A stretch of DNA of 64,000 nucleotides, taken from NCBI GenBank assembly GCA_003164035.1, contig PLRS01000141.1:24436-88435 (forward strand), given 5' to 3'. The notes under the pieces are model-generated. The model searched no databases and was not told the origin of the DNA. It was given only the letters and a program-made list of their open reading frames with translations. Position 1 is the stretch's first letter; every line of letters begins with the position of its first letter. Source of the stretch: Bryobacterales bacterium. GTDB taxonomy: Bacteria; Acidobacteriota; Terriglobia; Bryobacterales; Bryobacteraceae. Below are positions 51,223 to 59,395 of this stretch, piece after piece. Made by a program: the position numbers and the translations under genes.

Positions 51223-53883
51223 CTACTCGCCGCGCAGCATGGCGACCGGGTCGATTCGCACCGCGCGGATCGCCGCCGGTACGGCCGCCAGCAAAGCCGC
51301 CGCCAGAATCGTCAACAACGGGATCGCCAACATGGCCAGGCCGGTGGTCTTCACCTGAAATAGCAGCCCTTCGATGTATCGCGCCGCCGCCATGCCGGAC
51401 GCGACGCCTGCCAGCGCCCCTGCCGGCACCATCGGGAAGAGGCCCATTGCCACGCCACGCGCGATGTGGCCGGCCCGGGCGCCGATCGCCATCCGAATGC
51501 CGATTTCCTTCCGCCGCTCGACCACCGTGTAGTCGAGCACGCCGTACAGTCCGATGCCCGCAAGCAATAGCGCCACGGCGGCGAAGAACAGAGCCAGGAT
51601 TGCCAGCAGCCGCTCGCGCACGGTTTGCGCCTGCACCAATTCGGCCTGGGTGCGCACCATGCTGACGCGGAATCCGGGCCGCGCGCGCGGGACTTCCCGG
51701 CGCAGAATGGATGCCAGCGCCAGCGGATCCGCGCCGGCCGTCCGCACGATGAGCGTTCCCGACCCCCTGGGCTGCCATACGCCGCCCGCTCCCACCGCCT
51801 GGAACGGAACATAGGCCAACGGCAGGATGGGTTCGCGGATATTCCGGTACTGCGCGTCTCCCGCCAGGCCCACGATCTCAAAGTGAGTGCGCGCGCCCGT
51901 CGGCCCGACCGTCTCGAATGACCGGCCAACGGGGTCCTCGCCGCCGAAATATTGCCTGGCAAACGTCTGGTTAACGATGGCAACGCTGGGATGCGCGTCG
52001 CTGGGGCGGAAGTCTCTGCCGTCGAGGAACGGAATCCCCATGGCGTCCACCCAGCCGGGCGAAACGGCCAGAAAGAAAGTGAGTACGCCGCTGGGAGGCG
52101 CCCCGTGAATGGAGATGAAATTATTGGAGATGGTGCCGCTGAGCAGCGGCCATCCGGCCAGCGCCGCTTTTTGGACGCCGGAAACCGTGCGCACGTGCTC
52201 GGCCACCTGATTCCAGAAAACCGGCGGCTGCGCGTTCTGCGCCACGATGTCGAGCGTGAGCAGGCGGTCCGGGGAGAAGCCGATGCGTTGGTGCGAGAGC
52301 CGGTCGAAGGAGGCGGCGAACAGACCGGCGATAAAGAGCACCACGGTGCAGAAGGCGACCTGCAACGCGATCAGGGTGTGCATCAGGCGGCGCCGCGAGT
52401 GCGGGCTATCGCCGCCTTTCAGCGCCGTCGCCGGCTTGACGGCGGAAGCGCGCAGAGCCGGAATCAGCCCGAACAGGAGGGTTACGGCGAGCGCCAGCGC
52501 CGTGCCGAATGCGAAGATCCTCCAATCCGCCGGAAGAAGCAGACGCGCCGGGTTGTCCGGCGGGTTGATTCGAGCCACGACAAAGGGCGCGGCCCAACAT
52601 GCGAACAGCGCGCCGATGGCGGCGGACAGGAACCCGAGCCAGGCGCTCTCCACCAGAACCAGCTGCACCAGCCGCCACCGTCCGGCGCCGATCGAGACCC
52701 TGAGCGCCATCTCGCGCGTCCGCGCCGCCGCTTGCGCCGTCAACAGGTTGGCCACGTTGGCGCAGGCAACCAGCAACACCAACGCCACCATTACGCCGAG
52801 AGCCCACAGCGGCCGGCGGTAGTCCTTCTGCAGCATGGAGACACCCGCGGCCGCGGGATCGAGCAGAAGCGCGTCGGTCGGATAGTTGTCCAGGGAGCCT
52901 TTGGGGAAGCCGACCAACCCTTTGGATCGCTCGTGCTCGAATGCCCAATAGGTGGCGTGGAGTTTGGCGCGCAGCGGTTCGACGGCAACGCCAGGCTCGA
53001 GCCGAATCAGTACCCGCAGCCAGAATGAGCTCGCGCTGTTGATGGAGCCCACGCTCATCATAGTGGGAACGAAAACGTCGGTGACGGTGCCGGGCTCGGT
53101 GCCGGTGAACGCTTGCTCGGCGACGCCGACGATGCGGTAGAGGTCGCCGTCCATGCGGAATGTGCGGCCGATGGCTTTGGGATCCCGTCCGAAACGGCGG
53201 GCCCAATAGTCGTACGAAAGCACCGCGTAAGGATGCGCGCCCGGCTTGCGGTCGTCATCCTCGGTGAATAGCCGCCCCAGCGCCGGCCGAAGTCCGAACG
53301 AGCGGAACATCCAGCCGGAGACGTACTGCCGGTAAGCCTTTTCCATTTCCTGGTCGGATGCGTAGGTGAGATCGACGCGTTCCGAGTGCGAAACCGCAAT
53401 CGCTTCCGCCTGGCCGCGCGCGGTGGCGCGCAACTGGCGGAACATGGGATAGGAGCAACTGTCGTGGGTTCTGAACTTGCCATCCGCCAGTCCAATGCCT
53501 TCGAAATTGACGGCGTAGAGCCGCTCCGGCTGGGCCACGGGCAAGGGCCGAAGCAGCAGGGCGTCGACCAGCCGGAACGCCGCCACGCACGCTCCAATGG
53601 CCAGAGCGAGCGACAGGATCGCGGCCGCCGAAGTGGCCTTTCGCTTGTTTAACTGGCGCCAGCCGAGGATGGCATCGGCACGGAGAGAGTCGAGCCATGC
53701 CACCAGCCTGACGTCGCGGCTTTCCTCCCGCAGCCGAAGCGCGGAGCCGAACGCGTCCTTGGCCTCCGCCGGATCGCGGCCCGATTCCAGCGCTTCCTCG
53801 AGGTGCGACTGCAACTCCTCGTCGATTTCGCGACTCAGCCGATCGCCGCGAAATACATTCGCGATGCGAGACCACAACGACAT
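51223..53883 (-). CDS. MacB-like orphan ABC permease (ADOP type, long form)
   Basis: An 886-residue membrane protein. Residues 1-75 form a cytosolic module (RLSREIDEELQSHLEEALES; DPAEAKDAFGSALRLREES) typical of the longer acidobacterial permeases. Then come a transmembrane helix, MacB core domain, FtsX domain (LVALVLLVACANVANLLTAQ region), second core domain and second FtsX domain (LLLAGIGLYGVLDYTVVERR, KEIGIRMAIGA). It ends IDPVAMLRGE. No ATPase or PadR regulator gene is adjacent. AAGG lies 9 bases before the ATG. A repeat cluster occupies its upstream region. Confidence 0.92.
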   Translation of the reverse strand: MSLWSRIANVFRGDRLSREIDEELQSHLEEALESGRDPAEAKDAFGSALRLREESRDVRLVAWLDSLRADAILGWRQLNKRKATSAAAILSLALAIGACVAAFRLVDALLLRPLPVAQPERLYAVNFEGIGLADGKFRTHDSCSYPMFRQLRATARGQAEAIAVSHSERVDLTYASDQEMEKAYRQYVSGWMFRSFGLRPALGRLFTEDDDRKPGAHPYAVLSYDYWARRFGRDPKAIGRTFRMDGDLYRIVGVAEQAFTGTEPGTVTDVFVPTMMSVGSINSASSFWLRVLIRLEPGVAVEPLRAKLHATYWAFEHERSKGLVGFPKGSLDNYPTDALLLDPAAAGVSMLQKDYRRPLWALGVMVALVLLVACANVANLLTAQAAARTREMALRVSIGAGRWRLVQLVLVESAWLGFLSAAIGALFACWAAPFVVARINPPDNPARLLLPADWRIFAFGTALALAVTLLFGLIPALRASAVKPATALKGGDSPHSRRRLMHTLIALQVAFCTVVLFIAGLFAASFDRLSHQRIGFSPDRLLTLDIVAQNAQPPVFWNQVAEHVRTVSGVQKAALAGWPLLSGTISNNFISIHGAPPSGVLTFFLAVSPGWVDAMGIPFLDGRDFRPSDAHPSVAIVNQTFARQYFGGEDPVGRSFETVGPTGARTHFEIVGLAGDAQYRNIREPILPLAYVPFQAVGAGGVWQPRGSGTLIVRTAGADPLALASILRREVPRARPGFRVSMVRTQAELVQAQTVRERLLAILALFFAAVALLLAGIGLYGVLDYTVVERRKEIGIRMAIGARAGHIARGVAMGLFPMVPAGALAGVASGMAAARYIEGLLFQVKTTGLAMLAIPLLTILAAALLAAVPAAIRAVRIDPVAMLRGE

Positions 53884-53910
53884 ATCGGACCTTCCTTAAT
53901 AAACGCGCCG

Positions 53911-54063
53911 GGCAGGCGGAACCGCCCGCCCCACCATTAAGAACAATGCACTTGCTTTGGTGGCGCAGGCGGTTCCGCCTGCGACTCGTGATTTCTTCAC
54001 GGCTTCCAACGGTCCCGGCTCGGGCTCGTGCGTTACCGAGCCGCGACCGCAAGGGAGCGGTTT
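53911..54063. repeat. Palindrome cluster upstream of the ADOP permease
   Basis: GCAGGCGGAACCGCC at 53912 and GCAGGCGGTTCCGCCTGC at about 53965-53982 are each palindromic and face each other. A single inverted copy of the GGTCGCGGCTCGGTAA family (TTACCGAGCCGCGACCGCAA) follows at about 54033-54063. The whole stretch 53884-54196 contains no gene. Confidence 0.6.
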
Positions 54064-54196
54064 GCTTATATGTGGCCGCGATTCCGAATCGAGCGCTTAT
54101 TCGCCTGAACCTCTCGTCCCATCATACTCAGACATCCAAGTATAGAGACGTCTCCAGGCGGCAACGGTTAGGAGAAAGATTGCAGCCCTTGGCGCG

Positions 54197-55063
54197 CTAC
54201 TTTCCCACGACCTGGGCGAGCATGGCTTCCAGTTCGGCCTGATTCAGCGCGCCCGGATGATAGTAGCGCACGATGCCGCGGGCATCCACCAGGACGAGGG
54301 TGGGAGTGGTGCTGGCGCCGTAAACCACGAAATTGTTGGCGCTGATCGGGGTCGGAGAGGGTTCCAGCGCCGCATAATACTTGTGCCAGACTTCGGCGAT
54401 GTAGCGGGTTTCGGTAGCCGGCGGCGCGTCCTCGCCGCGAGCGATATATCCGTACAATTTGGTGGGGCTCACCAACAGCAGACCCTTGGGAGCGAAGGCG
54501 CGGTGGATATTGGCCAGCGCGGCGGCTTCGGCTTTGCAATCGGGGCACCAATGCGCCCAGAAAAACAGCAGCAACGGGTGGCCGCGCAACTGGCTCGCGG
54601 GCACGCCTTCCAGAGGCGGCGCCAGCTTGCCGACCAGGCTCAGCAGATTCAGGTTCTTCTGGATTCGCTCTCGCAAACCCGTGGCGCTGAACTGGGCCAA
54701 TTGGGCATTCAGGAAGTCCACGGCCTGCCCGCGCCGGCCGGTTGCCGCCAGCGCTTGCGAGCGGACCTCAATCGATGCGCCGACGGCGGTGGCGAGCCAG
54801 GGGTCGGAGGCCAGGGAGTGAGTGGGCAGAAGCCCGTCCGCCATCTGGCGGGCCTCGGTGGCGTAGGTATCGGCCCTGGTGTAGTCGCGGGCATCCAGCG
54901 CCGCGCGGGCCATCCAGGAAATCGCCGCGGCCAATTCGGTGGTGGCGCCGGCCGATGCCCGATAGGCGGCCACGGCGTGCTCGGCGGCGGCGAAGTCGCG
55001 CCGCGCCACCAGCGAGCGGACGTCGTTCACCAGGGCGGCGTAGAGCAACAGATGGAGGACCAT
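54197..55063 (-). CDS. TlpA/AhpC-type thioredoxin-fold protein with N-terminal helical repeats
   Basis: A 288-residue protein. Residues 1-140 are TPR-like helical sequence (FAAAEHAVAAYRAS; YTRADTYATEARQMADGLLP). The C-terminal 145 residues form a thioredoxin fold with the active site WCPDC at 172-176 (context LLLFFWAHWCPDCKAEAAAL) and a cis-Pro loop (ASTTPTLVLVDARGIVRYYH). It lacks a clear cleavable signal peptide, although the N-terminus is hydrophobic (MVLHLLLYAALV). It probably carries out periplasmic or membrane-side thiol exchange. The next gene upstream on this strand encodes a DUF4352 lipoprotein 39 bp away, so the two may form an operon. Confidence 0.85.
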   Translation of the reverse strand: MVLHLLLYAALVNDVRSLVARRDFAAAEHAVAAYRASAGATTELAAAISWMARAALDARDYTRADTYATEARQMADGLLPTHSLASDPWLATAVGASIEVRSQALAATGRRGQAVDFLNAQLAQFSATGLRERIQKNLNLLSLVGKLAPPLEGVPASQLRGHPLLLFFWAHWCPDCKAEAAALANIHRAFAPKGLLLVSPTKLYGYIARGEDAPPATETRYIAEVWHKYYAALEPSPTPISANNFVVYGASTTPTLVLVDARGIVRYYHPGALNQAELEAMLAQVVGK

Positions 55064-55102
55064 GCAACCATTCTATTGCAGCGGCTCGAGAAACCCGGCC
55101 GC

Positions 55103-55621
55103 TTACTGCTGGGTGGGAATGCCCTTGTTTTGGTCGTCGAACTGCAGCGGCATTTCCACCAGGGCTGAATTGGTGTGCTCCTCATCCCACAGGCGCAGCT
55201 TGTAGCGCTTGGGAGCCACGTCGAATACCACCGTGCCTTGAATGGAATCGGCGGGCGCCACCTGGCGAAGATAGCCCACCCAGAGCGGCACCTTGCTTCC
55301 GTCCTTGAGTTCCGGATAGCTGGTTCCCGCTTCGTCCTCCAGGGTCATGTTGGGAACCAGTTCGCTGCCGGAGCCGCTGTTGGTAGCGCTGAGACGCAGA
55401 ATGAAAAAGCGGTTCTGGGGCACCCGGAGGTCGTTATCTTCCCCGAGCGCCGGCCTCCATTGCGCTTCGAAGACCTGGTAGACGAGGTGGCCGATATTGA
55501 TGCGGTCCCCCATGGCGTAAGTGTGCACCAACAGCGGAGCAGGCTGATCCTCGGTGCAGGCGGCCAACAGCAACACGGCTGCGGCCGGCAGAGCGCGGCG
55601 GGCGAATCGTAAGCGGCGCAT
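55103..55621 (-). CDS. DUF4352-like lipoprotein
   Basis: A 172-residue lipoprotein. The signal ends in a clear lipobox LLLAAC with Cys22, followed by TEDQPAPLL. The rest is a beta-sandwich domain (INIGHLVYQVFEAQWRPALG, NRFFILRLSATNSGSGSELV, MTLEDEAGTSYPEL ... IQGTVVFDVAPKRYKLRLWD), the pattern of DUF4352 proteins, which stabilise or bind envelope components. AAGG lies 5 bases before ATG 55621. It is divergent from the CpsB-like gene 95 bp away. Confidence 0.85.
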   Translation of the reverse strand: MRRLRFARRALPAAAVLLLAACTEDQPAPLLVHTYAMGDRINIGHLVYQVFEAQWRPALGEDNDLRVPQNRFFILRLSATNSGSGSELVPNMTLEDEAGTSYPELKDGSKVPLWVGYLRQVAPADSIQGTVVFDVAPKRYKLRLWDEEHTNSALVEMPLQFDDQNKGIPTQQ

Positions 55622-55716
55622 GGCAACCTTACATTGTGGCACGGCACCAAGGCACGCGCGACAAGGGCCAGAACGTCACCAAATACAAGCCGCGGCCTCT
55701 TACAATGGAAGCAGGA

Positions 55717-56484
55717 ATGGTCGACATTCATAGCCACGTCATATGGGGTGTGGACGATGGAGCCAGAAGCCGGGACGAGAGCATCGCCATGTTGCGCCTC
55801 GCCGCCGAAACCGGGACGACGGATATTGTGGCGACTCCACACTGCGACGCGCAGTACAAATTCGATCCGGTGGTGCGGGACGAGAGGATTCGCGAACTGG
55901 CGGAGGCCACCGGCGGAGTCCCCCGCATTCACGCGGCCTGCGATTTTCGATTGAATTTCGACAATATCCAGCTTGCTTTGCAGGAACCCGCCAGGTTCAC
56001 CATCAACGGACGCCGCTATTTGATGGTGGAATTCGACGACATGCTGATTCCGCCCAGCAGCGAGGAAATCTTCCGGCGATTCATGGCGCGCGAGATTTGT
56101 CCCGTGATCACCCATCCGGAACGCAACCCGATTTTGCAAAGCTCTTTCGAGCGGCTGGAAAGCTGGACGCAGGCGGGCTGCCTGCTGCAGGTGACCGCGC
56201 AATCGTTGACGGATCGTTTCGGGAAATCAGCTCAGGAATCGGCGTGGGCATTGCTGCGAAAGGGCTTGGTACACGTGATTGCGAGCGATGCCCACGATAC
56301 CGAAGACCGGCCGCCGCGATTGGACCTGGCTCGCGAAATCCTGACTCGGGAGATGGGAGCCGAAGCGGCCGAACTGCTGCTGGTCACCAATCCCGCCGCG
56401 ATCGTCGCCGGTGAGCCGGTGTGGGGTTCGGCATCGACCCCGGTCGAACCTCGAAAGAAGAACCGGTTCGCGTTCTGGCGATAG
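55717..56484 (+). CDS. CpsB/YwqE-type tyrosine-protein phosphatase (PHP family)
   Basis: A 255-residue metal-dependent phosphatase: MVDIHSHVIWGVDDGARS (HSH, residues 5-7), ATPHCD, the Glu in MVEFDDMLIPP, ITHPERNP and SDAHDTEDRPPRL. These bind the manganese cluster of the PHP-fold phosphatases that dephosphorylate the polysaccharide co-polymerase kinase in capsule regulation. No kinase gene is adjacent. TACAAT at 55701-55706 lies 10 bases before ATG 55717, and GGAAG precedes it. ATG 55705 overlaps the -10 box, which makes it less likely. A hairpin-plus-T terminator follows the stop. Confidence 0.9.
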   Translation: MVDIHSHVIWGVDDGARSRDESIAMLRLAAETGTTDIVATPHCDAQYKFDPVVRDERIRELAEATGGVPRIHAACDFRLNFDNIQLALQEPARFTINGRRYLMVEFDDMLIPPSSEEIFRRFMAREICPVITHPERNPILQSSFERLESWTQAGCLLQVTAQSLTDRFGKSAQESAWALLRKGLVHVIASDAHDTEDRPPRLDLAREILTREMGAEAAELLLVTNPAAIVAGEPVWGSASTPVEPRKKNRFAFWR

Positions 56485-56496
56485 TCCGACGATTCT

Positions 56497-56528
56497 GTAG
56501 CGCCGGCGATCTTGTCGCCGGTGTTTTT
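56497..56528 (+). terminator. Rho-independent terminator, also 26-bp palindromic repeat (copy 2)
   Basis: CCGGCGA-TCTTG-TCGCCGG is followed by TGTTTTT, 13-19 bp after the stop at 56484. The first 26 bases are identical, inverted, to 30495-30520. Confidence 0.7.
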
Positions 56529-56575
56529 CGGGGTTGCTGCCCCGCCGCTTTGCCTTCATCGGCGGCTCTATTCCT

Positions 56576-57451
56576 TCACTGCTTCCGGTCCCTCGCGGCC
56601 AGGCCGGTCATGCCCCAGTCGGTCAGCTTCGTAATGCGGCCATGGCCGTGCGGCGGACCTGCTTCCCGGATCTCGAAGCCGGCGCTCCCGCCGTCCACCG
56701 CAACCAAAGCGTGCCCGAAAAACCAACCGTCCCGGTAGGCTTCCGACAAGCGGAGGTGCCCGCCGGAACTCGCCATTGAAATATACGTCACACCTTCGAG
56801 TTCCAGACGCAGCATCTGGTGAATATGCCCGGCGATCACATACCGGACGCCGTACTGCCGGGCAACTTGGTGCAAGGGGAAATTCGGGTTGCCCAGAGCC
56901 ACGTCAACCAGCCACGACGGCCGGTGGGAGACGATAATCTTCAACGGCTGCCCTGCGTGGGCTTTCAGGTCGGCTTCGAGAAAGACCAATTCCCGATCCG
57001 GCAATTGGTCGGACCGGCTGTTGTCGAGAATGGTGAAGTGCGCCTGGCCGTAATCGAAGCTGTAGTGCGGCGGGTGCGCCGCGTAGCGCTGGAACAACCG
57101 CTCCGACGCCGGAGACCAGATGTCGTGGTTGCCGGCCGCGAGGTAGAGCGGAAACCGCCGGAAGGGAGCCAGAACGCGGCCGATCTGGCGCCACTCCTCC
57201 TCCGCGCTTCGGTCGTTCATTCCCTGAATGGTGTCGCCCACGCCGACCACGAACGCCGGGTTTTCGCCCGCCACCTCCTTCCATACCTGCTCGTAGACGC
57301 CGGGTTGAGCCTCTCCAGTCCGGTCGCCCAGAATCGCGAAGCGGAAGGAAGCGGGCGCCGCCGCGCCACCTAATCCCAGCAGGAGGCCAACCAGCGCGCC
57401 ACCGACGACGGCAAGGCCGCGGCGAATTCCAGTCCTCGATCGATCGGGCAT
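56576..57451 (-). CDS. Calcineurin-like metallophosphoesterase, exported
   Basis: A 291-residue protein with a signal peptide (residues about 1-32, GLAVVGGALVGLLLGLGGAA). Metal-binding motifs follow in the order expected for calcineurin-type phosphoesterases: FAILGDRTG, VGVGDTIQG, LAAGNHDIW, VSHRPSW and AGHIHQM. The first motif has DRT instead of the usual D-x-H, so one metal ligand differs. It ends without a recognisable anchor. Substrate unknown; family members cleave phosphomonoesters, diesters or nucleotides in the periplasm. Start ATG 57451 was chosen for the signal peptide; 62 further upstream codons are in frame and have no family match. It is divergent from the next gene. Confidence 0.85.
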   Translation of the reverse strand: MPDRSRTGIRRGLAVVGGALVGLLLGLGGAAAPASFRFAILGDRTGEAQPGVYEQVWKEVAGENPAFVVGVGDTIQGMNDRSAEEEWRQIGRVLAPFRRFPLYLAAGNHDIWSPASERLFQRYAAHPPHYSFDYGQAHFTILDNSRSDQLPDRELVFLEADLKAHAGQPLKIIVSHRPSWLVDVALGNPNFPLHQVARQYGVRYVIAGHIHQMLRLELEGVTYISMASSGGHLRLSEAYRDGWFFGHALVAVDGGSAGFEIREAGPPHGHGRITKLTDWGMTGLAARDRKQ

Positions 57452-57555
57452 TCCATCCGGTATTCTCGCAAGTCCGGCCCTGCGCCGCGAGGCGGACCAT
57501 CGAGCCGGTGGTACTCGCGGCTGAAAAATAATTCGCCGGGCTGCCAAGCCTCGGA

Positions 57556-57561
57556 TAGAAT
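57556..57561 (+). promoter_or_regulatory. -10 box of a probable leaderless small gene
   Basis: TAGAAT is separated by 7 bases (ACTCCCC) from ATG 57569, so the start of transcription should coincide with the start codon. Confidence 0.45.
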
Positions 57562-57568
57562 ACTCCCC

Positions 57569-57826
57569 ATGATCAAAACTAGAATTGCCGTGGTTCTGGG
57601 TATTCTGCTCTTTATCGGAGGCGTCGCCGTGGGCCAAATCTCACGCCATCCCAATCTCGCCGCCGCCCAACACTTCATCGACCAGGCGTATGCCAAGATC
57701 GTGGCGGCGCAAGAGGCCAATGAATTCGACATGAACGGCCACGCTCAAAAGGCCAAGGCCTTATTGGAGGAGGCTAATCGCGAGGTGAAAGAGGCGGCCG
57801 CGGCGGCATCCCACAACAAGAAGTAA
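57569..57826 (+). CDS. Small exported or membrane-anchored helical protein
   Basis: An 85-residue protein. The N-terminus MIKTRIAVVLGILLFIGGVAVGQ is a signal peptide or single anchor helix. The remaining 60 residues are Ala/Lys/Glu-rich helix (AAQHFIDQAYAKIVAAQEAN; QKAKALLEEANREVKEAAAA), typical of periplasmic helical proteins that bind other proteins. I recognise no family. It is probably leaderless. The ThuA/DUF1080 gene follows 88 bp downstream. Confidence 0.65.
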   Translation: MIKTRIAVVLGILLFIGGVAVGQISRHPNLAAAQHFIDQAYAKIVAAQEANEFDMNGHAQKAKALLEEANREVKEAAAAASHNKK

Positions 57827-57914
57827 GGCGAAGGCGTACGATGGCGGCTTGGCCAGGCTGAGCCGCCACTGCAACTTTCCCCCGCTTCCCACTCCGTGTA
57901 AACTGGGGGAGCCG

Positions 57915-59381
57915 ATGCGAAAACTGCTGATATTCGCGCTGCTGGGGGCTTTCTGCGCTCCGGGAGCGGACCGCCAGTTGAAGGCGGTAATCGTGGACGG
58001 GATGAACAACCACGATTGGGCCACCGCCACCCGCGCCATCCGGGCCATTCTCGAAGGCTCCGGCCGCTTCACCGTGGACGTGTCGAGCTTCCCCAAGTTG
58101 CCGGAGTTTGCACGCTACGACGTGGTGATCGATAACTTCAACGGCGGCCACACGGATACCGGTACGCGCTGGCCGGCGGAAGCGGAGCGGGCGCTGGAAG
58201 CCTACGTCCGCGGCGGCGGCGGACTGGTGGTTTACCACGCCGCCAATAACGCTTTTCTCAATTGGCCTGAGTTCAACCGGATGATCGGGTTGGGTTGGAG
58301 GGACCCATCGTTCGGCGCCGGCATAGCGGTTGGAGCGGGCGGCCGGCTCATCGGGATTCCGAAGGGTGAAGGGCTCGGACCGGGCCACGGGCCGCGCCAC
58401 GACTTCGAGATGTTCGTGCTGGACGGAGATCACCCTATTACCCGCGGACTACCTTCGCACTGGTTGCACCCCTCCGAACAGCTCACCCATGGCCAGCACG
58501 GTCCGGCCGAAGGCCTCACCATTCTGACATACGCCTTTTCGGAGGTTTCCCGCCAGGGAGAACCGATGGATTGGGTACGCGACTACGGCAAAGGGCGGGT
58601 CTACACCACCATGCTAGGGCACACGTGGAACGGCGAGGCGGACCCGAACCTGGACGACGTGTCGTTTCAAGCGCTGCTGGCGCGCGGGGCGGAATGGGCG
58701 GCGACCGGCAAGGTCACCCTCGCGCCCGATCTCGGCTGGAAGCCGCTATTCGACGGCAAGGATCTGGACGGTTGGGAAGTGCGCGGCGAAGGGGTTTGGA
58801 GCGTGCTCGACAACGGGGTCCTGGTGGGCGAACGCGCGCACCCGCGGCCGGAAGAGCCTTTCGGCGCAGGCTGGCCGGTGGATCGGCAGGCGTACCGGAG
58901 TTGGCTGTACCGGCAGGCATGGCTCTACACCAGGCGGGAATTCCGCCAGTACGATCTTCACCTGGAATATTGGATTCCGGCCAGCGCCAACAGCGGCGTG
59001 TCGATTCGCGACCGCTCGCGGGCGCACGGCGCCATTGGCGAACCCGACTCCGAGCGGCCGGACCTGGCATCTTATCCGAAGACCACCCCGGCGCACATCG
59101 GCTATGAAATCCAGATCATCGGCGACGACGCCGAGAAGTTCCCCTCGGGAAGCGTCTACACGTTCGTGCCCGCCAAGACCGGCGTCCAGCGCCCCGGCGC
59201 CTGGAACAGCATGGAAATCGAATCGCGCGACGAGCGGATCCGGGTGCGGCTCAACGGCCAGGTGGTGGCCGAGTACCCCGGCGATCCGGCGCGCCCGAAG
59301 TCGGGCCCCATCGGGCTGCAACTGCACGATCAATTCACGCTGGCCATGTTCCGGAATATCCGCATCCGCGAGCTTCAGTAG
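57915..59381 (+). CDS. Exported ThuA-like plus DUF1080 domain protein
   Basis: A 488-residue protein with a short signal (LLIFALLGAFCAPGA). Residues about 22-240 form a ThuA-like (glutamine-amidotransferase-fold) domain: AVIVDGMNNHDWATATRAIR, LEAYVRGGGGLVVYHAANNA, HPSEQLTHGQHG, GRVYTTMLGHTWNG. Residues about 275-488 form a DUF1080 (3-keto-glycoside-hydrolase-like) beta-jelly-roll: GWKPLFDGKDLDGWEVRG, DLHLEYWIPASANSGVSIRD, GYEIQIIGDDAEKFPSGSVY. Such two-domain proteins are common in planctomycetes, verrucomicrobia and acidobacteria and act on sugar derivatives. GGGGGA 4 bases before ATG 57915. Confidence 0.9.
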   Translation: MRKLLIFALLGAFCAPGADRQLKAVIVDGMNNHDWATATRAIRAILEGSGRFTVDVSSFPKLPEFARYDVVIDNFNGGHTDTGTRWPAEAERALEAYVRGGGGLVVYHAANNAFLNWPEFNRMIGLGWRDPSFGAGIAVGAGGRLIGIPKGEGLGPGHGPRHDFEMFVLDGDHPITRGLPSHWLHPSEQLTHGQHGPAEGLTILTYAFSEVSRQGEPMDWVRDYGKGRVYTTMLGHTWNGEADPNLDDVSFQALLARGAEWAATGKVTLAPDLGWKPLFDGKDLDGWEVRGEGVWSVLDNGVLVGERAHPRPEEPFGAGWPVDRQAYRSWLYRQAWLYTRREFRQYDLHLEYWIPASANSGVSIRDRSRAHGAIGEPDSERPDLASYPKTTPAHIGYEIQIIGDDAEKFPSGSVYTFVPAKTGVQRPGAWNSMEIESRDERIRVRLNGQVVAEYPGDPARPKSGPIGLQLHDQFTLAMFRNIRIRELQ

Positions 59382-59395
59382 ACTTGCAACCCAGC

